From Mediterraneibacter gnavus ATCC 29149 (GTDB taxonomy: Bacteria; Bacillota; Clostridia; Lachnospirales; Lachnospiraceae), in assembly GCF_008121495.1 (NCBI RefSeq), contig NZ_CP043051.1, forward strand, positions 1,996,001-2,060,000: DNA of 64,000 nt, in the 5' to 3' direction. The translations under genes and the position numbers were made by a program. Below the pieces are notes generated by a model that saw only the letters and a list, made by a program, of their open reading frames with translations, did not search any database and was not told the DNA's origin. Numbering within the stretch: the stretch's first letter is position 1; each line of letters begins with the position of its first letter. Of this stretch, positions 45,388 to 53,742 are shown in pieces.

Positions 45388-45757
45388 CTCCGGAGTTGCA
45401 GTGGCAGGCGGATTATTTGCATTTATCGTAGAACTTGGAGTAGTGGCAGACCTGGCTGACCGGACACATACGGCAGAAAGTCTTTTGCTGTATGAGGATT
45501 CTATCGCCCTTGGCGGGATTTTAGGAAATGCCGTGTTTTGTTTTCAGATCATGATTCCTTGTGCAGGCTTTATTCTTCCCTTTTTCGGTGTGCTGTCCGG
45601 CATATTTGTAGGATGCTGGGCAATGGCATTGGCAGAAATCCTGAATGTATTTCCGATTTTTATCAGGAGAGTCAAGCTGGTACGCTATATCAAGTGGTTT
45701 ATCATCGGGATTGCACTTGGAAAAGGCTTTGGAGCATGTATTGGATTTTTGCAATGA
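45347..45757 (+). CDS. spoVAB: Stage V sporulation protein AB
   Basis: 136-aa integral membrane protein with about four hydrophobic helices ('LGLIGLSSGVAVAGGLFAFI', 'ILPFFGVLSGIFVGCWAMAL', 'WFIIGIALGKGFGACIGFL'), matching SpoVAB. Start at 45347 follows AAGGAGG (45331-45337). In Bacillus the next genes are spoVAC-AD-AE; here an alcohol dehydrogenase follows instead. Confidence 0.9.
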   Translation: MWTEQIVLGLIGLSSGVAVAGGLFAFIVELGVVADLADRTHTAESLLLYEDSIALGGILGNAVFCFQIMIPCAGFILPFFGVLSGIFVGCWAMALAEILNVFPIFIRRVKLVRYIKWFIIGIALGKGFGACIGFLQ

Positions 45758-45783
45758 TAGAAGTTAATAAAATTAATAAAAAA

Positions 45784-45811
45784 TTAACAATAAATTAGTT
45801 GAAAATATACA
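45784..45811 (+). promoter_or_regulatory. Vegetative promoter of the alcohol dehydrogenase
   Basis: TTAACA (45784-45789), 16-bp spacer, TATACA (45806-45811), in the AT-rich gap after spoVAB; suggests the inserted pair is not under sporulation control. Confidence 0.6.
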
Positions 45812-45864
45812 AATCCTATAGTAACATGGAGAAAAATACGGATTTGAAAGGAGTTTACTAATTT

Positions 45865-46926
45865 ATGAAAGGTTATGCAATGCTGAAAATTGGGGAATCA
45901 GGATGGATTGAAAAAGAGAGACCTGTATGTGGTCCGTTGGATGCGATCTGCCGCCCGCTTGCAGTCGCAATCTGTACTTCGGATGTACACACTCTCTGGG
46001 AAGGCGCGATTGGGGAGCGTCACAATATGATCCTGGGACATGAGTGCTGTGCAGAGGTTGTAGAAGTCGGAGAGTTGGTAAAGGATTTTAAACCGGGAGA
46101 TCGTGTACTTGTTCCGGCGATCACACCGGATTGGAATTCGCTGGAGGCACAGGCAGGATATTCGATGCATTCCGGCGGAATGCTGGCAGGATGGAAGTTC
46201 TCGAACTTTAAAGACGGTGTGTTCTCTGAATTCTTCCATGTAAATGATGCGGATGGCAATCTGGCACTGCTTCCATCGAATATTTCCACAGTGGATGCAT
46301 GTATGCTCTCTGATATGGTCCCCACAGGATTTCACGGAGTTGAGCTTGCCGATGTACAGTTTGGAGATACCGTTCTTGTGATCGGGATCGGCCCGGTAGG
46401 ATTGATGTCAGTAGCCGGAACAGCACTCAGAGGTGCTTCCAGAATTATTGCAGTCGGAACCCGCAAAAACTGCGTGGAAGCAGCAAAGTTGTACGGGGCA
46501 ACTGATTTTGTAAGCTATAAGAATGGAACGATCGAAGAGCAGGTGCTTGCCATGACAGATGGAAAAGGAGTAGACAAAGTTGTGATCGCAGGCGGCGGAT
46601 GTGAGACCTTTGAATCAGCGGTAAGATGTCTGAAACCGGGCGGAAAGATCGGAAATGTCAACTATCTCGGAAGCGGTACTTATGTGACTGTTCCACGTGT
46701 GGAATGGGGCGTTGGTATGGGTCACAAGCAGATCAACGGAGGTCTGATGCCTGGCGGACGTCTGCGCATGGAAAAACTGGGCGCTCTGGTAGCAGCTGGC
46801 AAACTGGATGTACACCCTCTGGCTTCGCATGTATTTGAAGGATGGGATCATCTGGAAGAGGCACTGTTTATGATGCGTGATAAACCGGCGGATCTGATCA
46901 AACCGGTTGTAAAGATTTCAGACTAA
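45865..46926 (+). CDS. NADP-dependent secondary (isopropanol-type) alcohol dehydrogenase
   Basis: 353 aa, closely resembling the Clostridium beijerinckii / Thermoanaerobacter secondary alcohol dehydrogenase. It shares 'MKGYAML-I---GWIEKERPV', 'CTSD-HT--EGA-G-R-NMILGHE', 'GMLAGWKFSNFKDGVF-E-FHVNDAD' and 'IGIGPVGLM'. Catalytic zinc ligands Cys37, His59 and the Asp in 'LSDMVPTGFHG' are present; the four structural-zinc cysteines are absent, as in that tetrameric subgroup. It interconverts short ketones or aldehydes and alcohols. It interrupts the spoVA genes and is followed 17 nt later by a COG0523 GTPase. Confidence 0.92.
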   Translation: MKGYAMLKIGESGWIEKERPVCGPLDAICRPLAVAICTSDVHTLWEGAIGERHNMILGHECCAEVVEVGELVKDFKPGDRVLVPAITPDWNSLEAQAGYSMHSGGMLAGWKFSNFKDGVFSEFFHVNDADGNLALLPSNISTVDACMLSDMVPTGFHGVELADVQFGDTVLVIGIGPVGLMSVAGTALRGASRIIAVGTRKNCVEAAKLYGATDFVSYKNGTIEEQVLAMTDGKGVDKVVIAGGGCETFESAVRCLKPGGKIGNVNYLGSGTYVTVPRVEWGVGMGHKQINGGLMPGGRLRMEKLGALVAAGKLDVHPLASHVFEGWDHLEEALFMMRDKPADLIKPVVKISD

Positions 46927-46943
46927 TAAGGATGGCATGAGAG

Positions 46944-47891
46944 ATGAAGATTTTAGTGGTATCCGGATTTTTAGGAGCAGGAAAGACGACATTTATCCGG
47001 ACACTTGCAGAACGTACCAAAAAAGATTTTGCAGTGATGGAAAATGAATACGGGGCGGTCAATGTGGACGGAGATCTTCTGGAACAGACGAATGACTTAA
47101 ATATCTGGGAGCTGACAGAGGGATGTATCTGCTGTTCCATGCAGAACGACTTTGCCACGTCTATCCTGACCATTGCAAATACAGTGGATCCGGAATATCT
47201 GATCGTAGAACCGACCGGTGTGGGGATGCTCAGTAAGATCATAGAGAATATCCAGAAGATTGAATATGAGAGGATCACTCTGCTTGAGCCGCTCACGATT
47301 CTGGACGGTACGATGTATGATCGTTGTATGTTTGAATTTTCAGAGATCTGCGAGGATCAGATACAGTCTGCAGGCAGGATTCTGGTTTCCAAGATGGAAT
47401 ATGCTGCAGAGAATGAACGGTGCAGTTTGAAACAGAAGCTGATAGCGCTCAATCCGGAAGCTGAGATCTGTGTTTCTCATTATACAGAACAGGGAGATGA
47501 CTGGTGGGCTTCACTGCTGACATCGTATCTTGACAAAGAGATTCCAATGAAGGAAGAGCGGGAGTTAGATCTGGAAAATCTTGGACTGACGGAAGCCAGC
47601 CTGCAATCGGAGCAGGAGCTGATCCTGTTTTTGCAGGGAGTAGTTTCCGGTGTGTTTGGAGATATCTGCAGAGCAAAAGGGTATCTTCCGGCGGGAAATG
47701 GATGGCTTCGCTTTGATGTGACAGATCGTACATACAGCGTTACCGGTATTGATACGATGCCGGAAGCAAAAGCTATTTTTATTGGAAGACAATTAAAAAG
47801 AAACTGGCTTCGTGAAGTGCTGCAAAAAGAATTATATGTAGAAGTATCAAAACGGGCGATCCGTCCGATGCGGAAACGAAGCGAGGTATAA
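46944..47891 (+). CDS. CobW/COG0523-family GTPase, putative metallochaperone
   Basis: 315-aa G3E GTPase. Walker A 'GFLGAGKTT' (8-16), the family's metal-binding Cys61-x-Cys63-Cys64 in 'TEGCICCSM', 'LIVEPTGVG', and a small C-terminal CobW domain. The usual NKxD base-recognition motif is degenerate ('SKMEY'), and there is no His-rich loop. Members deliver Zn or Co to client enzymes. Co-transcription with a Zn alcohol dehydrogenase suggests that enzyme is the client; this is inference. Confidence 0.85.
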   Translation: MKILVVSGFLGAGKTTFIRTLAERTKKDFAVMENEYGAVNVDGDLLEQTNDLNIWELTEGCICCSMQNDFATSILTIANTVDPEYLIVEPTGVGMLSKIIENIQKIEYERITLLEPLTILDGTMYDRCMFEFSEICEDQIQSAGRILVSKMEYAAENERCSLKQKLIALNPEAEICVSHYTEQGDDWWASLLTSYLDKEIPMKEERELDLENLGLTEASLQSEQELILFLQGVVSGVFGDICRAKGYLPAGNGWLRFDVTDRTYSVTGIDTMPEAKAIFIGRQLKRNWLREVLQKELYVEVSKRAIRPMRKRSEV

Positions 47892-47896
47892 AAGGG

Positions 47897-47935
47897 GAGG
47901 TGAGATTCCGGATAAGGAGTCTCACCTCTTCTTTT
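47897..47935. terminator. Bidirectional terminator between cobW-like gene and spoVAC
   Basis: 9-bp stem GAGGTGAGA / TCTCACCTC (47897-47905 / 47920-47928) flanked by A-rich and T-rich tracts, between convergent genes. Confidence 0.75.
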
Positions 47936-48392
47936 AAAACTGCATCCAGATCCAGTATAAAAGTCCCAGAAGAGAACTGGTGCAGATTCCATAGAGAATG
48001 ACAGGTCCGGATATGGTAAAGATCTTGCAGCCAATCCCGAATACCTGCCCTTCTTTTTTATACTCGATCGCCGGAGCTGCCACCGAGTTGGCAAAGCCGG
48101 TGATGGGAACCAATGCACCAGCTCCTCCCCATTTTGCGATCTTTGGATAGAGTCCAACTCCGGTGAGGATGATACTCAGTAAGATCAGTGAAAGAGAAGT
48201 CCAGTTGCTGCAGTGGTCTTTGCTCAGTCCGATCATTTCACAATAATTATAAATACCTTGTCCGATCACACAGATAATTCCTCCCGTGATAAAGGATTTT
48301 GCCATATTCAGATAAACATTGTGCACCGGTGTTTTCTTTTTTACATAGTCTTCATACTGCTGCTGTCGTTTTTCTTTTTCTGTCTGCTTCAA
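47934..48392 (-). CDS. spoVAC: Stage V sporulation protein AC
   Basis: 152-aa SpoVA channel protein: charged N-terminus then about four membrane helices; recognisable 'VYLNMAKSFITGGIICVIGQ', 'GAGALVPITGFANSVAAPAIEYKKEG' and 'KIFTISGPVILYG'. The TTG start at 48392 is supported by AAGGAGG upstream. Unlike the usual co-directional spoVAC-AD-AE order, it is inverted and divergent from spoVAD. Confidence 0.92.
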   Translation of the reverse strand: MKQTEKEKRQQQYEDYVKKKTPVHNVYLNMAKSFITGGIICVIGQGIYNYCEMIGLSKDHCSNWTSLSLILLSIILTGVGLYPKIAKWGGAGALVPITGFANSVAAPAIEYKKEGQVFGIGCKIFTISGPVILYGICTSSLLGLLYWIWMQF

Positions 48393-48419
48393 AACTATCG
48401 CCTCCTTTTTCTTATTTCA

Positions 48420-48448
48420 TAGTATCCGAAAAAAACGGAAAAATATTC
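48420..48448 (-). promoter_or_regulatory. Sigma-G-like promoter for spoVAC (minus strand)
   Basis: On the minus strand GAATA (48448-48444), 17-bp spacer, GATACTA (48426-48420), about 28 nt before the spoVAC start. Confidence 0.5.
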
Positions 48449-48475
48449 TGTCACCGGAAAGATTTTCAATCGGAT

Positions 48476-48504
48476 GTATATTTCATCTGGTGAGATGCAT
48501 ACTA
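48476..48504 (+). promoter_or_regulatory. Sigma-G-like promoter for spoVAD-spoVAE
   Basis: GTATA (48476-48480), 17-bp spacer, CATACTA (48498-48504): a full match to the forespore sigma-G -10 element, 46 nt before spoVAD. Confidence 0.7.
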
Positions 48505-48549
48505 ACAGCAGAAAGAATTTGCAAAAACAGGAAGAAAAGAGGAGAGAAG

Positions 48550-49560
48550 ATGAATCAGATCAGAGGCAGTCAGAGCATCAGTTTCGGGGAAGCTCCCTAT
48601 TTGATCAGCAGTGCTTGTGTAGCGGGAAGCAAAGAGGCGGAAGGTCCCCTTGGAAAGCTATTTGATATGGTGAACCAGGATGATCTTTTTGGAGCAAAAA
48701 CATGGGAGGAGGCAGAGAGTACCATGCAGAAAGAAGCATGTGTACTGGCACTTGGAAAAGCACATATGGATGCAAAGCATGTGCGCTATCTGTATGGCGG
48801 AGACCTTCTGCGTCAGGGAATCGCCACTTCCATGGGAGTGGAAGAATTACAGATTCCCATGTTCGGATTGTACGGAGCCTGTTCCACATCCGGAGAAGCA
48901 CTTGCTCTTTCTGCTATGAGCGTGGCAGCTGGGTATGGGGAATATATGCTGGCAGTGACTTCCAGCCACTTTGGAAGCGCGGAAAAGGAATTTCGGTTTC
49001 CGTTGGGGTATGCATCCCAGCGTCCGTTATCTGCCAGCTGGACGGTGACGGGAAGTGGAGCATTTCTGGTAGGCAGACAGAAAAGCCATGTGAGGATCAC
49101 AGGCGTGACGGTTGGGAAGATTGTGGACTATGGACTGAAGGATTCCCAGAATATGGGAGCGTGTATGGCACCGGCAGCAGCAGATACCATTTTAACAAAT
49201 CTGAAGGACTTCGGAAGAAGCCCGACCAGCTATGACCGGATCATTACAGGAGATCTCGGGTATATCGGACAGAGTATTTTACTGGATTTTATGAGTAAGA
49301 ACGGGCATCAGATGCGGGACAGACACCTGGACTGCGGAATGAAGATCTTTGATCAGGAGAAACAGGATACGCATGCGGGAGGAAGTGGCTGCGGCTGTGC
49401 GGCAGTGACGCTTTCCGCTTACATTCTTCCAAAGATCCAGAAAGGCGAGTGGAAACGGGTACTCTTTGTGCCGACGGGTGCTCTGATGTCTACGGTCAGT
49501 TACAACGAAGGGGCAAGCGTTCCGGGAATTGCACATGGGATCGTGCTGGAACATTGCTGA
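48550..49560 (+). CDS. spoVAD: Stage V sporulation protein AD
   Basis: 336-aa thiolase-fold protein that binds dipicolinic acid on the inner spore membrane. Family stretches 'PYLISSACVAGSKEAEGPLG', 'LYGACSTSGEALALSAM', 'TGDLGYIGQSI', 'HAGGSGCGCAAVTL'. Start at 48550 follows AGAGGAGAG; the frame extends to 48490 across the sigma-G-like promoter. Operon with spoVAE, 18 nt downstream. Confidence 0.95.
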   Translation: MNQIRGSQSISFGEAPYLISSACVAGSKEAEGPLGKLFDMVNQDDLFGAKTWEEAESTMQKEACVLALGKAHMDAKHVRYLYGGDLLRQGIATSMGVEELQIPMFGLYGACSTSGEALALSAMSVAAGYGEYMLAVTSSHFGSAEKEFRFPLGYASQRPLSASWTVTGSGAFLVGRQKSHVRITGVTVGKIVDYGLKDSQNMGACMAPAAADTILTNLKDFGRSPTSYDRIITGDLGYIGQSILLDFMSKNGHQMRDRHLDCGMKIFDQEKQDTHAGGSGCGCAAVTLSAYILPKIQKGEWKRVLFVPTGALMSTVSYNEGASVPGIAHGIVLEHC

Positions 49561-49578
49561 GAAAAGGAGGAGATTAAG

Positions 49579-49935
49579 ATGGAATATGTACATGCATTCT
49601 GGGTGGGAGGTCTGATCTGTGCGGCGGTACAGATTTTGATGGACCGGACCAAGTTGATGCCGGGAAGAATCATGGTGCTGCTTGTATGCGGCGGCGCAGT
49701 GCTTGGATTTTTGAATATTTACGGACCATTTCAGAAATTTGCAGGAGCAGGAGCGAGCGTACCGCTCCTTGGATTCGGAAACGTACTGTGGAACGGTGTC
49801 AAAGAAGCCGTTGAGAAAAATGGGTTTCTGGGAATCTTTATGGGTGGTTTTAAAGCCAGTGCTGTGGGAATTTCAGCAGCATTAATTTTCGGTTATCTGG
49901 CATCTCATATCTTTGAACCGAAGATGAAAAAATAG
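49579..49935 (+). CDS. spoVAE: Stage V sporulation protein AE (AEb type)
   Basis: 118-aa membrane protein, about three to four helices, with 'GGLICAAVQILMDRTKLMPGRIMV' and 'GAGASVPLLGFGNVLWNGVKEAV' typical of SpoVAEb. It shares the 'GAGA-VP--GF-N' motif with SpoVAC, as expected for paralogous channel subunits. AAGGAGGAG precedes the ATG. Confidence 0.93.
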   Translation: MEYVHAFWVGGLICAAVQILMDRTKLMPGRIMVLLVCGGAVLGFLNIYGPFQKFAGAGASVPLLGFGNVLWNGVKEAVEKNGFLGIFMGGFKASAVGISAALIFGYLASHIFEPKMKK

Positions 49936-50048
49936 ACACTGTGTCTTTATGTTAAGGAAATGTAAAGATTTTGTTGTTTTTTGTCGAGTATAATGTTATC
50001 GTAATAGTGCGGAAAATTTTATAAAGGGTTTATTACAGGAGGAAACGT

Positions 50049-51686
50049 ATGGATTACGTGAGCATTATTCTCCCCTTTATCGGGGGACTGGGTATGTTTA
50101 TCTATGGTATGCAGATCATGGCCCAGGGATTGGAGAATGCAGCAGGCAGCAAGATGAAGAGTCTGCTGGAGGTACTGACAAAGAATAAGTTTTTTGGGGT
50201 TTTGCTCGGTGCTTTTATTACAGCTGTCATTCAGAGTTCATCCGCTACGACAGTGATGGTAGTCGGATTTGTAAATGCAGGGATCATGAATCTTACCCAG
50301 GCGATGGGAGTGATCATGGGAGCCAACATCGGTACTACGGTGACCGGATGGCTGGTATCCAGTGTCGAGTGGGCAAAAGCGCTCAGCCCGGCGAATATTG
50401 CACCGGTGGCAGTTATGATCGGTGTGATTGTGATGCTGACAGGAAAAAGACGTTCTACAAAGGATATTTCCAGTATCATTGTGGGATTTGGTATCTTATT
50501 CATCGGTATTACGACGATGTCAGATGCAGTCGAGCCGCTGCAGCAGTCAGAGGCATTCTGCAATCTGTTTGTAACACTTGGACACAGTCCGTTCCTTGGA
50601 ATCGTGGCCGGTGCGCTTGTTACAGCTGTGATTCAGAGTTCATCTGCATCAGTGGGGATCTTACAGAGTCTTGCGGCAGCAGGACTGGTTCCGTTTAATG
50701 CGGCTGTTTACATTATCATGGGACAGAATATCGGTACCTGTGTGACTGCCATCATGTCCAGTATCGGGGCAAAGAAGACAGCAAAGACAGCAGCTGTGAT
50801 GCATCTGTTGTTCAACATCATCGGTACGATCATCTTCAGCGTTGTTGCGATCGTATTCTTTAAAGTGATCAATCCGGGATTTGGAGAAGCCCTGATCACA
50901 CAGACAGAGATCAGTACAGTTCACACAATTTTTAATATCGGAACTACGATCCTGCTCTTCCCGGTATCTGACTGGATCATTAAGCTGGCGAAGAAACTGG
51001 AGAGAGAAGATTCTGACGATGTGGATGAAGGACAGGTACTTCTGGACGACAGAATGCTGGAGACACCAAGTATTGCGCTCCAGTCTACAGTCAGCGAGAT
51101 GGTAAGAATGGGACATGTTGTGCGGGGAACCATGAATCGTACAAGAGATGTGCTGATCACCAAGAAGCGTGAGGAGATAGAAAAGATCCGGGAGGAAGAG
51201 ACAATCGCAGACGGATTGTGCAAAGGAATCACAGAGTATGCGATTAAACTGAATACACTTTCCATCAATGAGAAGGAGCATCAGGAGGTGGCGAGTATCC
51301 TGCAGATCGTATCGGATATCGAGCGTGTCAGCGATTACTGTGAAAATATTTCTGAATTTGCAGAGAATCTCAAAGATCAGAAAGCATCCTTCTCCGAGAT
51401 CGCAAGAGAAGAGATCCAGCAGATGGAAGACGTCTGTATCGACTGCTTCCGGTATGCGATCGAGGCACTGGAAGAGCGTAGTAAAGAAAAGGCGATGAAG
51501 GTCATTGAAAAAGAGAGTCAGGCAGATGAGCTGGAGATCGCGCTGCGTACGGCACATATGAAGCGTCTGGCAAGAAATGAGTGCAGCACGGAATCCGGAA
51601 TCGTATTCCTGGATGCATTGGTATGTCTTGAGAGAATCTCGGATCATGCGAGAAATATCGCAGAAGAGATTTTGACGGCAGAATAG
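50049..51686 (+). CDS. Na/Pi-cotransporter family protein with C-terminal PhoU-like domain
   Basis: 545 aa. Residues 1-about 310 hold two Na_Pi_cotrans repeats marked by the duplicated 'GAFITAVIQSSSATTVMVVGFV' and 'GALVTAVIQSSSASVGILQSL', plus helices. Residues about 340-545 form a helical PhoU-like domain ('IVSDIERVSDYCENISEFAENL', 'LVCLERISDHARNIAEEI'). Imports or exports phosphate with sodium. A TATAAT box lies at 49989-49994. Located next to the pst-pho operon but with its own terminator. Confidence 0.92.
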   Translation: MDYVSIILPFIGGLGMFIYGMQIMAQGLENAAGSKMKSLLEVLTKNKFFGVLLGAFITAVIQSSSATTVMVVGFVNAGIMNLTQAMGVIMGANIGTTVTGWLVSSVEWAKALSPANIAPVAVMIGVIVMLTGKRRSTKDISSIIVGFGILFIGITTMSDAVEPLQQSEAFCNLFVTLGHSPFLGIVAGALVTAVIQSSSASVGILQSLAAAGLVPFNAAVYIIMGQNIGTCVTAIMSSIGAKKTAKTAAVMHLLFNIIGTIIFSVVAIVFFKVINPGFGEALITQTEISTVHTIFNIGTTILLFPVSDWIIKLAKKLEREDSDDVDEGQVLLDDRMLETPSIALQSTVSEMVRMGHVVRGTMNRTRDVLITKKREEIEKIREEETIADGLCKGITEYAIKLNTLSINEKEHQEVASILQIVSDIERVSDYCENISEFAENLKDQKASFSEIAREEIQQMEDVCIDCFRYAIEALEERSKEKAMKVIEKESQADELEIALRTAHMKRLARNECSTESGIVFLDALVCLERISDHARNIAEEILTAE

Positions 51687-51709
51687 GGGATTTTACAAAA
51701 CAAAGAGAG

Positions 51710-51747
51710 CGGGGCATTTGCAAAAAAGCGGCAAATGCCCCGTTTTT
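51710..51747 (+). terminator. Terminator after the Na/Pi gene
   Basis: 12-bp perfect stem CGGGGCATTTGC / GCAAATGCCCCG (51710-51721 / 51731-51742) with T5. Confidence 0.92.
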
Positions 51748-51765
51748 GCGCTGATTTTTTCACAT

Positions 51766-51839
51766 TTTACAAAAACTTAACAAGGAAAAGAAAGATGATT
51801 TTACATAGATTTAACATTCAGATGATGATATATTTTACA
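51766..51839 (+). promoter_or_regulatory. Phased PhoP-box array upstream of pstS
   Basis: Five hexamers of type TTWACA on one strand: TTTACA 51766-51771, TTAACA 51777-51782, TTTACA 51800-51805, TTAACA 51811-51816, TTTACA 51834-51839. Starts are spaced 11, 23, 11 and 23 bp, all on one helix face. Pairs with a 5-bp gap match the Bacillus PhoP direct-repeat pattern. A TATATT -10 candidate lies at 51829-51834. Confidence 0.8.
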
Positions 51840-51908
51840 ATTCTTCTGTATCATTGCTAACTGTGGAGAAAAGAAAAAACACTTTTGAAAAAAAGGAGAT
51901 TAAGTAAA

Positions 51909-52829
51909 ATGAAAATGAAAAAGTTTATCGCAGTTTTGGCAACAGTAGGTATGGTAGCAGCACTGGCAGCAGGATGTGGTTCCGGAGATGATACATCTGC
52001 TGATAAAGGAACAAAGACAGAAAGTGCGTCCAGTGACTGGGATTCTTCCAATGATATCACAATCGTATCCAGAGAAGATGGATCTGGAACAAGAGGAGCT
52101 TTCGTAGAGCTGTTTGGTATTCAGCAGGAAGTTGACGGAGAAAAAGTAGATATGACAACTGTGGATGCACAGGTTACAAATAATACATCTGTTATGCTTA
52201 CAACAGTAGCAGGGGATGAGTATGCCATCGGATATGTATCCCTGGGATCTCTGGATGAGAGTGTAAAAGCACTTAAGATTGATGGAGCAGAAGCAACAGA
52301 AGAGAATATCGAAAATGGTTCTTACAAAGTATCAAGACCGTTTAATATTGCAGTAAAAGAAGGCGCTGACAATGAAGTTGCAAATGATTTCATCACCTAT
52401 ATCATGAGTACAGAAGGTCAGAAAATCGTAGCAGACAACGGTTATATTCCGGTTGCCGATACAAAAGCATATGATGGAACAAAACCGTCAGGAAGCGCAG
52501 TAGTAGGAGGATCTTCTTCTGTATCACCGGTTATGGAAAAACTGATCGAGGCATACAAAAGTGTAAATCCGAATGCAAAGATCGAGCTGCAGACATCTGA
52601 TTCTACAACAGGTATGACATCGACTCTGGAAGGAAGCTATGATATTGGTATGGCATCCCGTGAACTGAAAGAGGAAGAAGTGGGACAGGGATTAAAAGCA
52701 ACTGTGATCGCAACCGACGGAATCGCAGTGATCGTAAACAATGACAACCCGACAGAAGAGTTAAGTTCTGATCAGGTAAAATCCATCTACACAGGAGAAA
52801 CTTATACTTGGGATGAAGTAACTGAATAA
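51909..52829 (+). CDS. pstS: Phosphate ABC transporter substrate-binding lipoprotein, circularly permuted PstS
   Basis: Captures phosphate outside the membrane for PstCAB. 306 aa; signal peptide with lipobox and Cys23. Sequence order is swapped relative to ordinary PstS. Residues 50-about 190 match the usual C-terminal half ('SREDGSGTRGAF' at 54-65, 'YAIGYVSLGSL', 'VSRPFNIAVKEG', 'GYIPV'). Residues about 194-306 match the usual N-terminal half ('VVGGSSSVSPVMEKL', 'YDIGMASREL', 'DGIAVIVNNDNP', 'SIYTGETYTWDEV'). All phosphate-binding segments are kept. ATG at 51909 follows AAAGGAG. First gene of the pst-pho operon. Confidence 0.9.
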   Translation: MKMKKFIAVLATVGMVAALAAGCGSGDDTSADKGTKTESASSDWDSSNDITIVSREDGSGTRGAFVELFGIQQEVDGEKVDMTTVDAQVTNNTSVMLTTVAGDEYAIGYVSLGSLDESVKALKIDGAEATEENIENGSYKVSRPFNIAVKEGADNEVANDFITYIMSTEGQKIVADNGYIPVADTKAYDGTKPSGSAVVGGSSSVSPVMEKLIEAYKSVNPNAKIELQTSDSTTGMTSTLEGSYDIGMASRELKEEEVGQGLKATVIATDGIAVIVNNDNPTEELSSDQVKSIYTGETYTWDEVTE

Positions 52830-52848
52830 TTGATAAGAGGAAAGAAGA

Positions 52849-53742
52849 ATGAAATCAAAAGCATGGACTGAAAAATTCATGCAGGGAGTATTCTTGATAG
52901 CCGCCTGTACTTCTGTACTGGCGGTAGCTCTCATTTGTATCTTTTTGTTTGCAAATGGAGTCCCTGCAATCAGAGAAATCGGGTTCGTAAAATTTATTAC
53001 CGGAGAACTGTGGAGACCGAACAATAATCTGTTTGGAATCTTCCCGATGATCATCGGAAGCTTATATGTAACAGCAGGTGCGATCGTGTTCGGAGTGCCG
53101 ATCGGAATTCTGACATCTGTATTTATGGCAATGTACTGCCCGAAAAAAATATACAGACCGCTGAAAGCAGCAACAGAGCTGTTGGCAGGAATTCCTTCCG
53201 TTGTGTATGGATTCTTCGGTCTGGTCGTACTGGTGCCAATGGTACGGGAGTTCGGAAGAACATTAAAACAGATGGGGATCGTGGAAAAAGCAGGAGACGG
53301 AAAAGGACTTCTCACTACGTCGATCATTCTGGGAATGATGATCTTGCCAACAATCATCGGAACCACAGAGAGTGCGATCCGCGCTGTGCCGACCCATTAT
53401 TATGAAGGAGCTCTGGCTCTGGGAGCAACCCATGAGAGAAGTATTTTTACAGTTGTGATCCCGGCTGCAAAATCCGGAGTACTGGCAGGAATCGTGCTGG
53501 GAATCGGACGTGCGATCGGAGAGACCATGGCAGTTATCATGATCGTGGGAAATCAGCCGAGAATTGCACAAAATATCCTGCAGGGAATGCGTACACTGAC
53601 AGGAAATATCGTACTGGAGATGGGATATGCGACAGGTCTGCACAGGGAAGCGCTGATCGCGACAGGTGTAGTATTATTTGTGTTCATCCTGATCATCAAC
53701 TTCAGTGTAGCAATGCTGAAAAGGAGGACAGAACATGAGTAA
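52849..53742 (+). CDS. pstC: Phosphate ABC transporter permease PstC
   Basis: 297-aa permease with six membrane helices and the EAA-loop region 'ALALGATHERSIFTVVIPAAKSGVLAGIVLGIGRAIGETMAV' (described in parts: 'ALGATHERS', 'GRAIGETMAV'). 'GIPSVVYGFFGLV' is the family marker. AAGAGGAAAG before the ATG; overlaps pstA by 8 nt. Confidence 0.95.
   Translation: MKSKAWTEKFMQGVFLIAACTSVLAVALICIFLFANGVPAIREIGFVKFITGELWRPNNNLFGIFPMIIGSLYVTAGAIVFGVPIGILTSVFMAMYCPKKIYRPLKAATELLAGIPSVVYGFFGLVVLVPMVREFGRTLKQMGIVEKAGDGKGLLTTSIILGMMILPTIIGTTESAIRAVPTHYYEGALALGATHERSIFTVVIPAAKSGVLAGIVLGIGRAIGETMAVIMIVGNQPRIAQNILQGMRTLTGNIVLEMGYATGLHREALIATGVVLFVFILIINFSVAMLKRRTEHE

Noticed and set aside
49952..49968. PhoP box before the Na/Pi gene (TTAAGG-n5-TAAAGA)
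   Set aside because: Both hexamers deviate from TTWACA at key positions, unlike the array before pstS.
50661..51647. 328-aa open frame on the minus strand
   Set aside because: Fully antisense to the well-supported Na/Pi cotransporter gene, no ribosome site or family resemblance; a codon-bias shadow.
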